From Cyclobacteriaceae bacterium (lineage in GTDB: Bacteria; Bacteroidota; Bacteroidia; Cytophagales; Cyclobacteriaceae), in the NCBI GenBank assembly GCA_013141055.1, contig JABFRS010000001.1:2721714-2785713 (forward strand): DNA of 64,000 bases, written 5' to 3'. Of this stretch, positions 8,663 to 16,194 are shown piece by piece. Numbering within the stretch: position 1 is the first letter of the stretch; every line of letters starts with the position of its first letter. The notes beneath the pieces were generated by a model that was not told the origin of the DNA, did no database searches, and worked only from the letters and a program-made list of their open reading frames with translations. Both the position numbers and the translations under genes were made by a program.

Positions 8663-9055
8663 ATGCCGCTTTCCCCCGAAAACCGACAGCTTATTTTTGA
8701 CACGATTAAAAACAGTTTGAAAAAATGCTCTCCGCCGATGGTAGTGGCAAAAGATAAAAAAGATGTCTTCGAGCTGATTGGAAATATTCCCGTACCGTAT
8801 GGGAGCACAAAGAAAATTATTCCAGGAATGTATTTTTCATCCGTCGTACCGCGCAAGGATATGGTGAGCTTCTATTTTGTTCCGATGTATTACCACGAAA
8901 AAGATTATGCCGATGTCATTCCAAATCTTGGAAAATGCCTGAAAGGAAAGATCTGTTTTAATTTCAGGAAGCCCGAGCAGGTACATGTAAAGGAGCTGGA
9001 AAAAATGCTCAGGCAGGGTGTGAAAGCATGGAAAAACAACAAGTATATGAAGTAG
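8663..9055 (+). CDS. DUF1801 / YdhG-like small protein
   Basis: A 130-residue protein. Features are a CSPPMVVAKDKKDVFELIG segment, GMYFSSVVPRKDMVSFYFVPMYY, CLKGKICFNF and a C-terminal amphipathic helix. This fits the DUF1801 (SufE-unrelated, steroid-bundle-like) family common in stress clusters; its biochemical role is not established. A monocistronic unit divergent from the Nramp operon, sharing the 8574 box 78 bp upstream. Confidence 0.7.
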   Translation: MPLSPENRQLIFDTIKNSLKKCSPPMVVAKDKKDVFELIGNIPVPYGSTKKIIPGMYFSSVVPRKDMVSFYFVPMYYHEKDYADVIPNLGKCLKGKICFNFRKPEQVHVKELEKMLRQGVKAWKNNKYMK

Positions 9056-9067
9056 TGTTGATGCGTT

Positions 9068-9223
9068 TTATTTACTGCTTCGGCGTTTCTTCAGCAACAT
9101 TTCGATAGACCTGGGAACAGGACGGCAATGACAGGCGACCTGATGCGCGGCGTGCCAGGTTAAACGCTCCTCAAGCGTAGCATTCTTTTTCATAGGATGC
9201 TGCTGGTGCCAGGTTTTATTCAT
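9068..9223 (-). CDS. Small 51-residue CxC protein coupled to the L,D-transpeptidase
   Basis: ATG at 9223-9221 overlaps the TGA of the L,D-transpeptidase gene (ATGA), the pattern of translational coupling. The product begins MNKTWHQQHPMKKNATLEER, has a middle LTWHAAHQVACHCRPVP and ends in a basic tail LLKKRRSSK. The LEER-x-x-WH...CxCRPxP pattern resembles small conserved proteins I have seen in Bacteroidota and Proteobacteria; the Cys/His cluster may bind metal. An internal Met (residue 11) is an alternative start. Confidence 0.6.
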   Translation of the reverse strand: MNKTWHQQHPMKKNATLEERLTWHAAHQVACHCRPVPRSIEMLLKKRRSSK

Positions 9224-10173
9224 TTTCTTTTCGGCTTTTTAAAATCATAGATGTCTTTGAGCACCACGGAGTCACCCTGCTCATTGATCACACGAAGATC
9301 GTACCGAAAGGTAACGCGGGTGCCAATCGGAGAATTGAAATAGATCGTCCATGCATCCGTTTCGCTGGTACCGATGCACCCATGGGAGAAAGGCTGACCG
9401 AGGGTGTTGGGATTAGAGGTAGGATGGATCAAGGTGCCGTAACGGATGCCATTAATGGAAGGCTCAAGCCAGGGAATCACAGGCATCTTAGTATAGCGCC
9501 CATCGTCCCGGCAGGTCCGTTCATATTTTTTTCCTGTCTCCGGGTTGACAATGTAAGGCAGGTGGGCGATCCTGATGATTTCCCCTTCGCCTACGGGTGT
9601 CCGAAGATTGACGACGTGCTTGGCCACTTCGAGGTATTCTTCTTTATTTCTACCCACGCGCACAGGACATATTAATATAGTGTCGCCTCCCTGCATCAAT
9701 CGAAGTTTGAATTCCGGAATGTTCACGTCAATCCAGGTAGAAGCCAGCTTTGCGTGAATGGACGCTGCAGCCAGGCTATCGGGGAGAAGGATGCTATCAC
9801 CTGCATGAAGAATGATATGAACAGGCTGGTCATAGAGGAATATATTTCGTTTCATTCTCTCATAATAGTCAGTTGCTTTCAGTGAATCCATGATCCACGG
9901 ATTAACGTGTGCCAGAACGTATTCATCCAGGTGAAGTGATGAGTCGGCCATTGATGCAACACCTTGTAAATAGTCAAAGTAATCCTTGATCCGTATGTCG
10001 TGGTCTACACGATGATAGACCACCGGTATCTTACTAAAAGAAGGGAGCGTGTTCAGTGTATCGGGTTGTAGCCACGATGAAATATTTTCTTTGTAGTGAT
10101 TGACCGAAAGAGGGATCAATACAATCAACAGGATCGCAAGAATCGAGAACAGGATGTGTTTATGGGAGGGCAT
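9220..10173 (-). CDS. L,D-transpeptidase (YkuD fold)
   Basis: A 317-residue protein with one N-terminal anchor helix (residues 6-24), so the enzyme part is periplasmic. A LysM-like stretch (VHIILHAGDSILLPDS) is near residue 120. The catalytic motif HPTSNPNTLGQPFSHGCIG with Cys near residue 266 is complete. The family forms 3-3 peptidoglycan cross-links or attaches proteins to the wall. It sits in a three-gene operon with the 123-residue gene upstream (55 bp) and the 51-residue gene downstream (ATGA overlap). Wall remodelling suits a stress or dormancy regulon. Confidence 0.92.
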   Translation of the reverse strand: MPSHKHILFSILAILLIVLIPLSVNHYKENISSWLQPDTLNTLPSFSKIPVVYHRVDHDIRIKDYFDYLQGVASMADSSLHLDEYVLAHVNPWIMDSLKATDYYERMKRNIFLYDQPVHIILHAGDSILLPDSLAAASIHAKLASTWIDVNIPEFKLRLMQGGDTILICPVRVGRNKEEYLEVAKHVVNLRTPVGEGEIIRIAHLPYIVNPETGKKYERTCRDDGRYTKMPVIPWLEPSINGIRYGTLIHPTSNPNTLGQPFSHGCIGTSETDAWTIYFNSPIGTRVTFRYDLRVINEQGDSVVLKDIYDFKKPKRK

Positions 10174-10228
10174 TTTGTAAATTCATTTTGAATCGGGGGC
10201 CATCACCGTCTCGATTTTGGAAAACAGC

Positions 10229-10600
10229 TCATTCTTGAATTGACGGTATCGACCGCTGAACCCGCAAGTCATTCATCAGCGCACGGTGCTGCTGCAGGTA
10301 TTGCTGGTCGGGTTCTTTTCGTTCACGGTAAAAGTTTGAAAGTTTACTTTCGTGATCGAGTAACTGGCTGCGGTAATGGGTGACCAGGTGGCTGGAGTAA
10401 TAGGTGATAAAGTTCTGAAGATTGGAAATGATAACCTTATTGGCAGGGTCTGTAAATTTTGGTCCAAAGATGTCGAGCAGCTTTTGATAGAACATGGTTT
10501 CCCGGCTCCAGAGTCCGGTGGTCGAGAGCCATTCGAGCGTTTGGTGGTGAAGGTTATCAGCGTCGAGTTGTAAGATATAGTTTCGTCCCGTGAGCGGCAT
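10229..10600 (-). CDS. Unrecognised helical protein heading the L,D-transpeptidase operon
   Basis: A 123-residue, charged, probably all-helical cytosolic protein (NYILQLDADNLHHQTLEWLS; HESKLSNFYRERKEPDQQYLQQH). No signal or motif recognised. First gene of the operon preceded by the box at 10660-10671 and a perfect TAGGTTTG -7 element at 10629-10636. Function unknown; its length and neighbours are typical of small stress-cluster proteins. Confidence 0.6.
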   Translation of the reverse strand: MPLTGRNYILQLDADNLHHQTLEWLSTTGLWSRETMFYQKLLDIFGPKFTDPANKVIISNLQNFITYYSSHLVTHYRSQLLDHESKLSNFYRERKEPDQQYLQQHRALMNDLRVQRSIPSIQE

Positions 10601-10659
10601 GAGTTAGTTGCAATCGTTTTACGTTTTCCAAACCTACCGATTGGTCAACCTGTGTAACA

Positions 10660-10671
10660 TGACAGAAGTCA
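10660..10671. promoter_or_regulatory. Putative Crp/Fnr-type operator (TGACAGAAGTCA)
   Basis: Sixty bp upstream of the gene starting at 10600. TAGGTTTG (minus strand, 10636-10629) follows after exactly 23 nt: a complete class II activator promoter. Confidence 0.8.
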
Positions 10672-10768
10672 GCAGGCAAACTGATACTGATCGTGTGGAA
10701 TTGAACCGCGCGTCCATCATGCCACGGGAGATGGAGATGATATCCACCTCCTGTAACAGGATAGAACC

Positions 10769-11443
10769 TTATGCGAGAACGGGCACCTCGACGACGATTT
10801 GATTCTTAATAGTAAACACGCCGGGTGCTGCCCAGGCGGCACGTTCAGCTTCCAGTTTTTCAAGATAGGAGCGAACCGTTCCAGTGAGGGTAACGAGCGA
10901 ACCGTTAACATCGACCTTTATGGTGGCTGAATCGATAGCAGCACTGCGTTGAAAGGCCGCGGCGATCGTATTGCGAACGTCGTTTGCCTTGAGGGTTACA
11001 TTGAGCCTGATGTCGTTGCTCACTCCGGTCACCCCGGTTAAATTCTGCGCGATGCGTCCGGCATACCGACGCTGATAGTCGTAGTCAACGACGCCTTCCA
11101 GGTAAACCCATCCATTTTCAACCCGTACCTTGAGATAAATTTCACTTAAAGCGCTGTTCCATTTGAAAATGTTGTTGAGACCCTCGGCGATATCCGTATC
11201 GGTACGCTTTGAATAGCGTCCCGGCAAGCGGACTTCAATGTCCTCGGCTACCACTTTAACACCGGAGACCCGCTGGGCAGCACGTTCAGCAGACACTTTC
11301 TTATGAAACGAATCGACATAGCCGCTTAAGGTTACCACTCCATCGTTGGCTGTAACACCGATCAGGGCACTGGTTTCTTTCAGTGTTGGATCCCAGGAGA
11401 GTTCGTTCATCACATCTTCCTGTAATTCTTTGTTTGTTTTCAT
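10769..11443 (-). CDS. Triple BON-domain protein
   Basis: A 224-residue cytosolic protein, starting MKTNKELQEDVMNELSWDP, built of three BON repeats (about 5-70, 78-148, 150-222). Each has the ITVxVxNGxVTLxGxVxS pattern: DGVVTLSGYVDS, NGWVYLEGVVDY, NGSLVTLTGTVRS. BON domains are thought to bind membranes or ligands and are induced by osmotic and other stress (OsmY relatives), though no export signal is present here. It follows the universal stress protein gene by about 56 bp and is likely in the same unit. Confidence 0.88.
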   Translation of the reverse strand: MKTNKELQEDVMNELSWDPTLKETSALIGVTANDGVVTLSGYVDSFHKKVSAERAAQRVSGVKVVAEDIEVRLPGRYSKRTDTDIAEGLNNIFKWNSALSEIYLKVRVENGWVYLEGVVDYDYQRRYAGRIAQNLTGVTGVSNDIRLNVTLKANDVRNTIAAAFQRSAAIDSATIKVDVNGSLVTLTGTVRSYLEKLEAERAAWAAPGVFTIKNQIVVEVPVLA

Positions 11444-11499
11444 AGTATGTTTTGTTGTTGAATTGAAATAGGACCTTAAAAGGTAATGGCTACTGTATG

Positions 11500-12369
11500 T
11501 TATGCCAGCTCTTTTTCATATAGTTTCTTGCTGGTTTTTTTTGAGGTTCGTTTCAGCACATACGTCCATACCGGGCAGGTCAGGCGGTTGACGACGCTTT
11601 CTGCAATGCTGCCGGTAAGAAGGTGCGCCAATCCGCTTCTTCCATGGGTGGCCATTGCAATGAGATCAGCTTTTCGCTCACGGGCAAAGTCCAGGATACC
11701 GTCTTGCTCACTCGGCGCGTTGCGGATGTTATAAGTAATGTTGGTCAGCTGATAGAACTGGCAATAGTCTTCGAAATCTTTTTCACTGATCGATTGGCCT
11801 GGACGATTGATGTGCAGCAGATGGATCGTGGCGTTGAGTGATTGCTGAAGCGCCTTTAGCTCCTTTATAAAATCCAGCTGATTCAGTTCAAAGGTGGTCG
11901 GTAAAATGATATGCTTGATGGAAGAGAATTCGCGGGCTTTCCGAATTGCAAAAACCGGTATTGCTGAGAAACGGACTACGCGTTCGGTATTGGAGCCAAC
12001 GAAAAATTCTTTCAGGCCGGTAACCCCATGTGTACCCATAACAATATCGTCGAAGGAGGTTGTTTGGGAATATAGCTGGATGGTCATCGCAACAGGACCT
12101 TGTTTTACCTCGAGGTTGATGGCGGGCATGTCAGGAGCATATTTTTTGCAGAGTATTTCGAATTTCTGCTGTGCCTGCCGGGTTAACGATTCGTAGATGC
12201 GGTTGTCGACAATAAAGGTTTGTCCCAGCATCGGGTCAGCGAGTGGCGGAATGTCAATGACGTGTAACAGTGTTATGCTTGCGTTCACTGAGCGTGCGAA
12301 TGAGACTCCAAACTTAAACGCTTCGGTGAATGTTTTGGAAAAATCACAGGGGATAAGAATTTTTTTCAT
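11500..12369 (-). CDS. Universal stress protein, tandem UspA domains
   Basis: ATG 12369 gives MKKILIPCDFSKTFTEAFKFG, the normal family start; a longer frame reaches 12432 but its extra residues look non-coding. Two UspA domains of about 140 residues follow. The first has the nucleotide-binding G-x2-G-x9-G(S/T) pattern (MGTHGVTGLKEFFVGSNTERV). The second has MATHGRSGLAHLLTGSIAESV. Such proteins sense or buffer ATP under starvation and anoxia. Probably transcribed with the BON gene from the 12454 box. Confidence 0.93.
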   Translation of the reverse strand: MKKILIPCDFSKTFTEAFKFGVSFARSVNASITLLHVIDIPPLADPMLGQTFIVDNRIYESLTRQAQQKFEILCKKYAPDMPAINLEVKQGPVAMTIQLYSQTTSFDDIVMGTHGVTGLKEFFVGSNTERVVRFSAIPVFAIRKAREFSSIKHIILPTTFELNQLDFIKELKALQQSLNATIHLLHINRPGQSISEKDFEDYCQFYQLTNITYNIRNAPSEQDGILDFARERKADLIAMATHGRSGLAHLLTGSIAESVVNRLTCPVWTYVLKRTSKKTSKKLYEKELA

Positions 12370-12453
12370 AGCAGTATGGATCATTTGCTTTTCTGATACC
12401 CGAAATTGAGAGTACGGCTGAAAAAAATTCATGATCCCTGTAAGGAGACCCGG

Positions 12454-12465
12454 TGATGTTTATCA
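12454..12465. promoter_or_regulatory. Putative Crp/Fnr-type operator (TGATGTTTATCA)
   Basis: Located 85 bp upstream of the usp ATG at 12369. On the minus strand TGAATTTT begins about 22 nt beyond it, a weak -7 match. One of two boxes in this divergent region. Confidence 0.65.
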
Positions 12466-12510
12466 GGTTTATCCGAAGCAAGGGATGCTGATAAAGATGA
12501 TCATGCCACC

Positions 12511-12522
12511 TGATTTTTGTCA
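12511..12522. promoter_or_regulatory. Putative Crp/Fnr-type operator (TGATTTTTGTCA)
   Basis: Located 48 bp upstream of ATG 12571; CATCTTTA lies 23 nt downstream on the plus strand, a weak -7 match. The identical core occurs at 13755 and 45465. Confidence 0.72.
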
Positions 12523-12570
12523 GTCAATAAGCACATCGCTGCCCGCATCTTTAGTGTTCAATTTATTATT

Positions 12571-13188
12571 ATGAAACCACTACGCTGGAGATCGGTCATT
12601 CTATTCGTGTTCGTCATTTCGCTTGTTACCTGGTTCGTGCTGACTCTTTGGGCGGAAGTTCAGGGCCCTGCGAAACACTGGACGTTCGGTCCGAAGATGT
12701 CCCGCCCCCAGGTGCTGATCGTATATGATCCGGATCCTTTTTATAACCTGGACGAGCAGGTGTGCCGCGCATTTGGCGAAGCGTTGGCCGATTCCGGTGT
12801 ATCCGGTATGGTCGCCACGGTTGCTGCAGCAAAGGAGCTTCACGGTGAACACTTCAATGTGTATGTGTTTTGTGCCAATACCTATAACTGGAGACCCGAC
12901 TGGTCGGTGACCCATTTCATCCAACAAGATGTGATGATCAAGGCAAGGCCGGTTATTGCGCTCACTCTTGGTGCAGGGTCAACCCAATGGTCCCAGGCGG
13001 CCTTTGAAAAAGTGATCACGGCACGTGGTGGAATGCTGATCGAATCGAAATCCTTGTGGTTACTAAGACCCAACGATGAGACGAGAATGGAAGAGGACAA
13101 CGCTGAGGTTGCGCGGTCGGTTGTATATGAATGGGCGCTGGAACTGATCGATGAACTTCATCCTTATGTAAAACAGGACAGTCTGTGA
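12571..13188 (+). CDS. Membrane-anchored flavodoxin-like protein, unrecognised
   Basis: From ATG 12571 the product is 205 residues (MKPLRWRSVILFVFVISLVTWFVL). An upstream in-frame start at 12517 would overlap the operator and is unlikely. One N-terminal transmembrane helix is followed by an alpha/beta domain (QVLIVYDPDPFYNLDEQVCRAFGEALADSG; FNVYVFCANTYNW; IALTLGAGSTQWSQ) that looks like a flavodoxin or flavodoxin-like fold. The FMN-loop is not classical, so cofactor binding is uncertain. Single gene under the 12511 box. Confidence 0.65.
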   Translation: MKPLRWRSVILFVFVISLVTWFVLTLWAEVQGPAKHWTFGPKMSRPQVLIVYDPDPFYNLDEQVCRAFGEALADSGVSGMVATVAAAKELHGEHFNVYVFCANTYNWRPDWSVTHFIQQDVMIKARPVIALTLGAGSTQWSQAAFEKVITARGGMLIESKSLWLLRPNDETRMEEDNAEVARSVVYEWALELIDELHPYVKQDSL

Positions 13189-13239
13189 TAGACGGGCCAT
13201 TCTTGGACGTCAGTCTAAAAAAATAATCTATCGATTGGT

Positions 13240-13674
13240 TCAGGATGGAACTACCACCACCGGGATCTTCACACTTTTCAAAAAGTGGTCGAAGGTCATG
13301 CGTTTGTAATCGGTAAAGCTATCAACAATCGTGTTGCCCATCACGATCAGTCCTACCGGGCGTTTCTTTAAAAACATTTCAATCCGGAAAGGATAAAATC
13401 CGATCTCGGTAATGAAGTCGCAGGTGAACGTCTGGTTTTGGACAAGGTCCTTTTGCAGGGCATCAAACTTCCGCGATGCTTCTTCTTCCATATCGCGCTT
13501 GAGGTGAAGTGTTTCCCGGTCGTCGGTGGAAGTGATAAGGCGGTAACAAAAAAGCACGGTCACGCGAGCGTGATTATCGGAAGCCAGCTTGATCGCCCAG
13601 CGCAACGCTTTTTGAGAAGACTCCGAGAAGTCGATCACACACAATATCGAGTTTTGATATAAGAGCTTTTCCAT
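13240..13674 (-). CDS. Universal stress protein, single UspA domain
   Basis: ATG 13674 gives MEKLLYQNSILCVIDFSESSQKALRWAIKLA; a TTG at 13704 would add ten residues. About 144 residues, one domain. The C-terminal nucleotide site is degenerate: RPVGLIVMGNTIVDSFTDYKRM replaces the GxxGxxxxxxxxxGS motif, so ATP binding is doubtful. Divergent from the histidine-kinase operon, sharing the 13755 box. Confidence 0.85.
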   Translation of the reverse strand: MEKLLYQNSILCVIDFSESSQKALRWAIKLASDNHARVTVLFCYRLITSTDDRETLHLKRDMEEEASRKFDALQKDLVQNQTFTCDFITEIGFYPFRIEMFLKKRPVGLIVMGNTIVDSFTDYKRMTFDHFLKSVKIPVVVVPS

Positions 13675-13754
13675 GTACGGATTCCGCCGGTGGTTAATTG
13701 CCAAAACTATTGTTGTGGCAAATGTTAAATGCCTGTGTTAATCAGAGGGAAAAC

Positions 13755-13766
13755 TGATTTTTGTCA
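13755..13766. promoter_or_regulatory. Putative Crp/Fnr-type operator (TGATTTTTGTCA) of the regulator operon
   Basis: Between usp (-, 13674) and the sensor kinase (+, 13848). TAATTTTA at 13791-13798 lies 24 nt downstream on the plus strand. If the Crp domain encoded in this operon binds it, the circuit is autoregulated. Confidence 0.75.
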
Positions 13767-13847
13767 TGCCTGCCAGGGCACAGGAGGAACTAATTTTAAC
13801 CCAAACAAGCGGTTTTTAGTATCTTGGACAAATTAGCGCCTCGTGTT

Positions 13848-15128
13848 ATGCCTGACAAAAAACCGCTGGAGATATCCTTCGTTTCCAGTGATACGTTCCG
13901 TGAAATTTTTCAGACCTCTGCCGAAGGAATTATCATGGTCGATGCCGTCGGAAAAATCCTGCTGGCCAACCCGGTATCGGAAAAAATGTTTGGATACGAA
14001 CAAGGCACCCTGGTAGGACATAAGCTGGAAGATTTACTCCCGGAACGCCTTCGCGTAATGCACCTTGGGTTCCGTAAAGGTTTTAACGACGCACCCTCAC
14101 CTCGTCGCATGGGTATTGGACGGGATCTGCAAGCCTTGCGTCTGGATGGAACTGAATTTCCCGTAGAGATCAGTTTGAGTTATACCCGCATGAATGACCA
14201 ATTGCTGAGCATGGCATTCATCACTGATATCTCACAGCGGAAGGTCGCCGAGGATCGACTTAAAAAAAGCGAAGAACAGTTAATTGAGTACGCCGGTGAA
14301 CTGGAGAAGAAGGTGCAGTCACGGACCGAGGCATTGAACATGACCGTCACCAAGCTTGAAAAAGCGAATGCGGACCTCCAGCACGAGATACGTATTCGGC
14401 AGGAGGCGGAAGAGGAGACCCGCAAAGCCCTGGAGAAAGAACGCGAGCTTAACGAGCTGAAATCAAAATTTGTTTCGATTGCTTCCCATGAGTTTCGAAC
14501 TCCATTGAGTTCAATCCTTAGCTCGACGTCCCTTATTAAACAATACCGTGATCGCTCCGAGCCGGAAAAGATGGATAAGCATATTGAACGGATCAAGTCT
14601 TCGGTGCAGCATCTCACAACCATCCTTAATGATTTCCTGTCGCTTGGTAAGCTTGAGGAAGGGCGCATGGAGATCATAAAAGAAGAGCTTACGCTTGCTT
14701 CTTTCTTTAATGAGATGAACGAAGAGATGAAGCCTATTCTGAAGGCCAACCAGCATCTCATCATAAGCAATGAGCAAGGTCAGGAAACGTTTGTCACCGA
14801 TGCCAAAATATTGCGCAGCATTTTATTCAACCTGGTTTCCAATGCCAGCAAGTATTCCCCGGAAGGAAAGGATATTGTAATTGAGATAAAAAAAACGAAA
14901 GACACCATAGCAATCGATGTGAAGGATGAAGGGATTGGTATTCCTGCCGCTGAGGTGAAGCACATCTTTGATCGCTTCTTCCGGGCGACCAACTCATCGA
15001 CGATCCAGGGAACGGGTCTTGGGCTTAACATCGTGAAGCGCTACGTTGAATTACTAGAAGGAACTATCCGGTTTTCTTCCAAGGAAGGAGCCGGAAGTAC
15101 GTTTAGCATTACTCTACCTAACCAATAG
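13848..15128 (+). CDS. PAS-domain sensor histidine kinase, FixL-like
   Basis: ATG 13848 gives 426 residues; a TTG at 13824 is in frame but less likely. There are no membrane segments, so it is cytosolic. Domains: PAS (about 15-130), coiled coil (137-205), HisKA with SHEFRTPLSS (phospho-His 214), and HATPase with N box, DEGIGIP and GTGLGLNIV. In the PAS domain His72 and Arg92 (GIGR) are 20 residues apart, as are the haem His200 and O2-sensing Arg220 of Bradyrhizobium FixL, and LDGTEFPVEISLS follows as in FixL. Many haem-free PAS domains share parts of this pattern, so haem binding is only suggested. The partner is the receiver gene that follows, one base after the stop codon. Confidence 0.9.
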   Translation: MPDKKPLEISFVSSDTFREIFQTSAEGIIMVDAVGKILLANPVSEKMFGYEQGTLVGHKLEDLLPERLRVMHLGFRKGFNDAPSPRRMGIGRDLQALRLDGTEFPVEISLSYTRMNDQLLSMAFITDISQRKVAEDRLKKSEEQLIEYAGELEKKVQSRTEALNMTVTKLEKANADLQHEIRIRQEAEEETRKALEKERELNELKSKFVSIASHEFRTPLSSILSSTSLIKQYRDRSEPEKMDKHIERIKSSVQHLTTILNDFLSLGKLEEGRMEIIKEELTLASFFNEMNEEMKPILKANQHLIISNEQGQETFVTDAKILRSILFNLVSNASKYSPEGKDIVIEIKKTKDTIAIDVKDEGIGIPAAEVKHIFDRFFRATNSSTIQGTGLGLNIVKRYVELLEGTIRFSSKEGAGSTFSITLPNQ

Positions 15129-15129
15129 C

Positions 15130-15573
15130 ATGAAAAAAATTCTCCTCATTGAAGACAATGCCGATGTGCGCGAGAACACGGCAGAAATTCTATCACTGGC
15201 TTCTTACGACGTGATCACCGCGGTTAACGGAAAAGAAGGAGCGGAGACAGCGCAGAAAGTGTTGCCCGACCTGATTGTTTGTGATATTATGATGCCGGAG
15301 CTTGACGGTTACGGTGTGCTGCACATCCTGAGCAAGCGTCCTGAAACGGCATCGATTCCGTTTATCTTCCTGACGGCAAAAGCAGAAAAGCAGGACATGC
15401 GCAAAGGGATGAATCTGGGAGCGGATGATTATCTCACCAAGCCCTTCGATGATACCGAGCTGCTCAACGCGATCGAAGTGCGTTTAAAAAACATGAACAT
15501 TATAAGAAGTATGACGCGACGCCCGAAGGGCTCGATGCTTTCATACAGGATGCCGGCCAGGCGCTCAAAGTGA
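15130..15573 (+). CDS. Response regulator receiver domain (N-terminal half of a receiver-Crp protein)
   Basis: A CheY-like receiver: acidic pair IEDN at 7-10, phospho-acceptor Asp52 (CDIMMPELDG), T in FIFLTAKAE, K in YLTKPFDD. After RLKN (about residue 121) the frame continues into MNIIRSMTRRPKGSMLSYRMPARRSK, which is not family-like. The -1 frame from the TTTAAAAAAC run at 15483-15492 instead reads KHEHYKKYDATPEGLDAFIQ and runs straight into the Crp domain. Bacteroidota commonly have receiver and Crp domains fused with a linker of this type. So this is either half of a frameshifted gene, a programmed -1 product, or a coupled separate protein. Confidence 0.88.
   Translation: MKKILLIEDNADVRENTAEILSLASYDVITAVNGKEGAETAQKVLPDLIVCDIMMPELDGYGVLHILSKRPETASIPFIFLTAKAEKQDMRKGMNLGADDYLTKPFDDTELLNAIEVRLKNMNIIRSMTRRPKGSMLSYRMPARRSK
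15483..15492 (+). promoter_or_regulatory. TTTAAAAAAC slippery run at the receiver-Crp junction
   Basis: Codon phase is TTA AAA AAC, giving A AAA AAC (and T TTA AAA) in X XXY YYZ phase for -1 slippage. The -1 frame is open from here to the Crp stop codon at 16190. A single-base loss from an A7 run, or a sequencing indel, would give the same picture. Confidence 0.5.
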
Positions 15574-16190
15574 AAGATCTTGGGAAGGATCGAAAAGTAA
15601 AAACGTATAAGAAGAAGGCGGAAATTTTTGTGGAGGGTGATACACCATTGCATGTGTATTTGGTTAAATCCGGTAGTGTGAAACTTTTCAAGTCACACCC
15701 GGATGGAAAGGAGCTGATCATCAGCCTTTGCAAACCCAACGATTATTTCGGATTCGAAGCCATTCTGGAAAACACGGATTACCAGGAATCGGCTGTGGCG
15801 ATGGAAGATTCAGAAGTGATCAGCATTCCCCGACAGGATTTCCTTACGCTGCTCTATGCCAGTCCTGAATTATCAAAAGTGTTCATTTCGCTTCTCTGCC
15901 AGAAGCTGAAAGAAAAAGAAACGCAGTTGTTACACCTTGCCTATAACTCGGTTCGTCAACGTACGGCGGAAGCATTACTGAAGGTAGTCGGTTCAAAAGA
16001 TTCCGGAGAAACGCTTTCCATTTCGCGCGACGACCTTGCCAAGATGGTGGGTACGGCGTCTGAATCGGTGATCCGCGTGTTGTCCGAATTCAAGGACGAG
16101 GGCCTTATCGAGATTGAATCCGGAAGGATTAAAATTCTTCATCCCGCCAAGCTTGAAAAGGTGGTGCGTTGGAATGTTGCCCGGAAGTAA
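15570..16190 (+). CDS. Crp/Fnr-family transcription regulator (C-terminal half of a receiver-Crp protein)
   Basis: GTG 15570 overlaps the receiver TGA (GTGA); the frame is actually open back to the slippery run at 15483-15492. It has a cyclic-nucleotide-binding-like beta barrel (YKKKAEIFVEGDTPLHVYLVKSGSVKLFK, about 10-120), a dimer helix (KVFISLLCQKLKEKE), and a winged helix with recognition helix GTASESVIRVLSEF. Only two Cys occur, so no Fnr iron-sulfur cluster is expected. The recognition helix keeps the E-x3-R pair that contacts G and A in TGA half-sites, which fits the TGA-N6-TCA boxes in the island. It is the likely regulator of those boxes and lies in an operon with the PAS kinase. Confidence 0.9.
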   Translation: MKDLGKDRKVKTYKKKAEIFVEGDTPLHVYLVKSGSVKLFKSHPDGKELIISLCKPNDYFGFEAILENTDYQESAVAMEDSEVISIPRQDFLTLLYASPELSKVFISLLCQKLKEKETQLLHLAYNSVRQRTAEALLKVVGSKDSGETLSISRDDLAKMVGTASESVIRVLSEFKDEGLIEIESGRIKILHPAKLEKVVRWNVARK

Positions 16191-16194
16191 CTGC

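Noticed and set aside
12517..12570. Extra N-terminal residues on the flavodoxin-like protein
   Set aside because: This frame begins against the operator and the following ATG fits a normal membrane anchor.
13848..14230. Firm call of a haem-bound FixL oxygen sensor
   Set aside because: His72 and Arg92 spacing fits FixL, but similar residues occur in PAS domains without haem. Kept as a hypothesis only.
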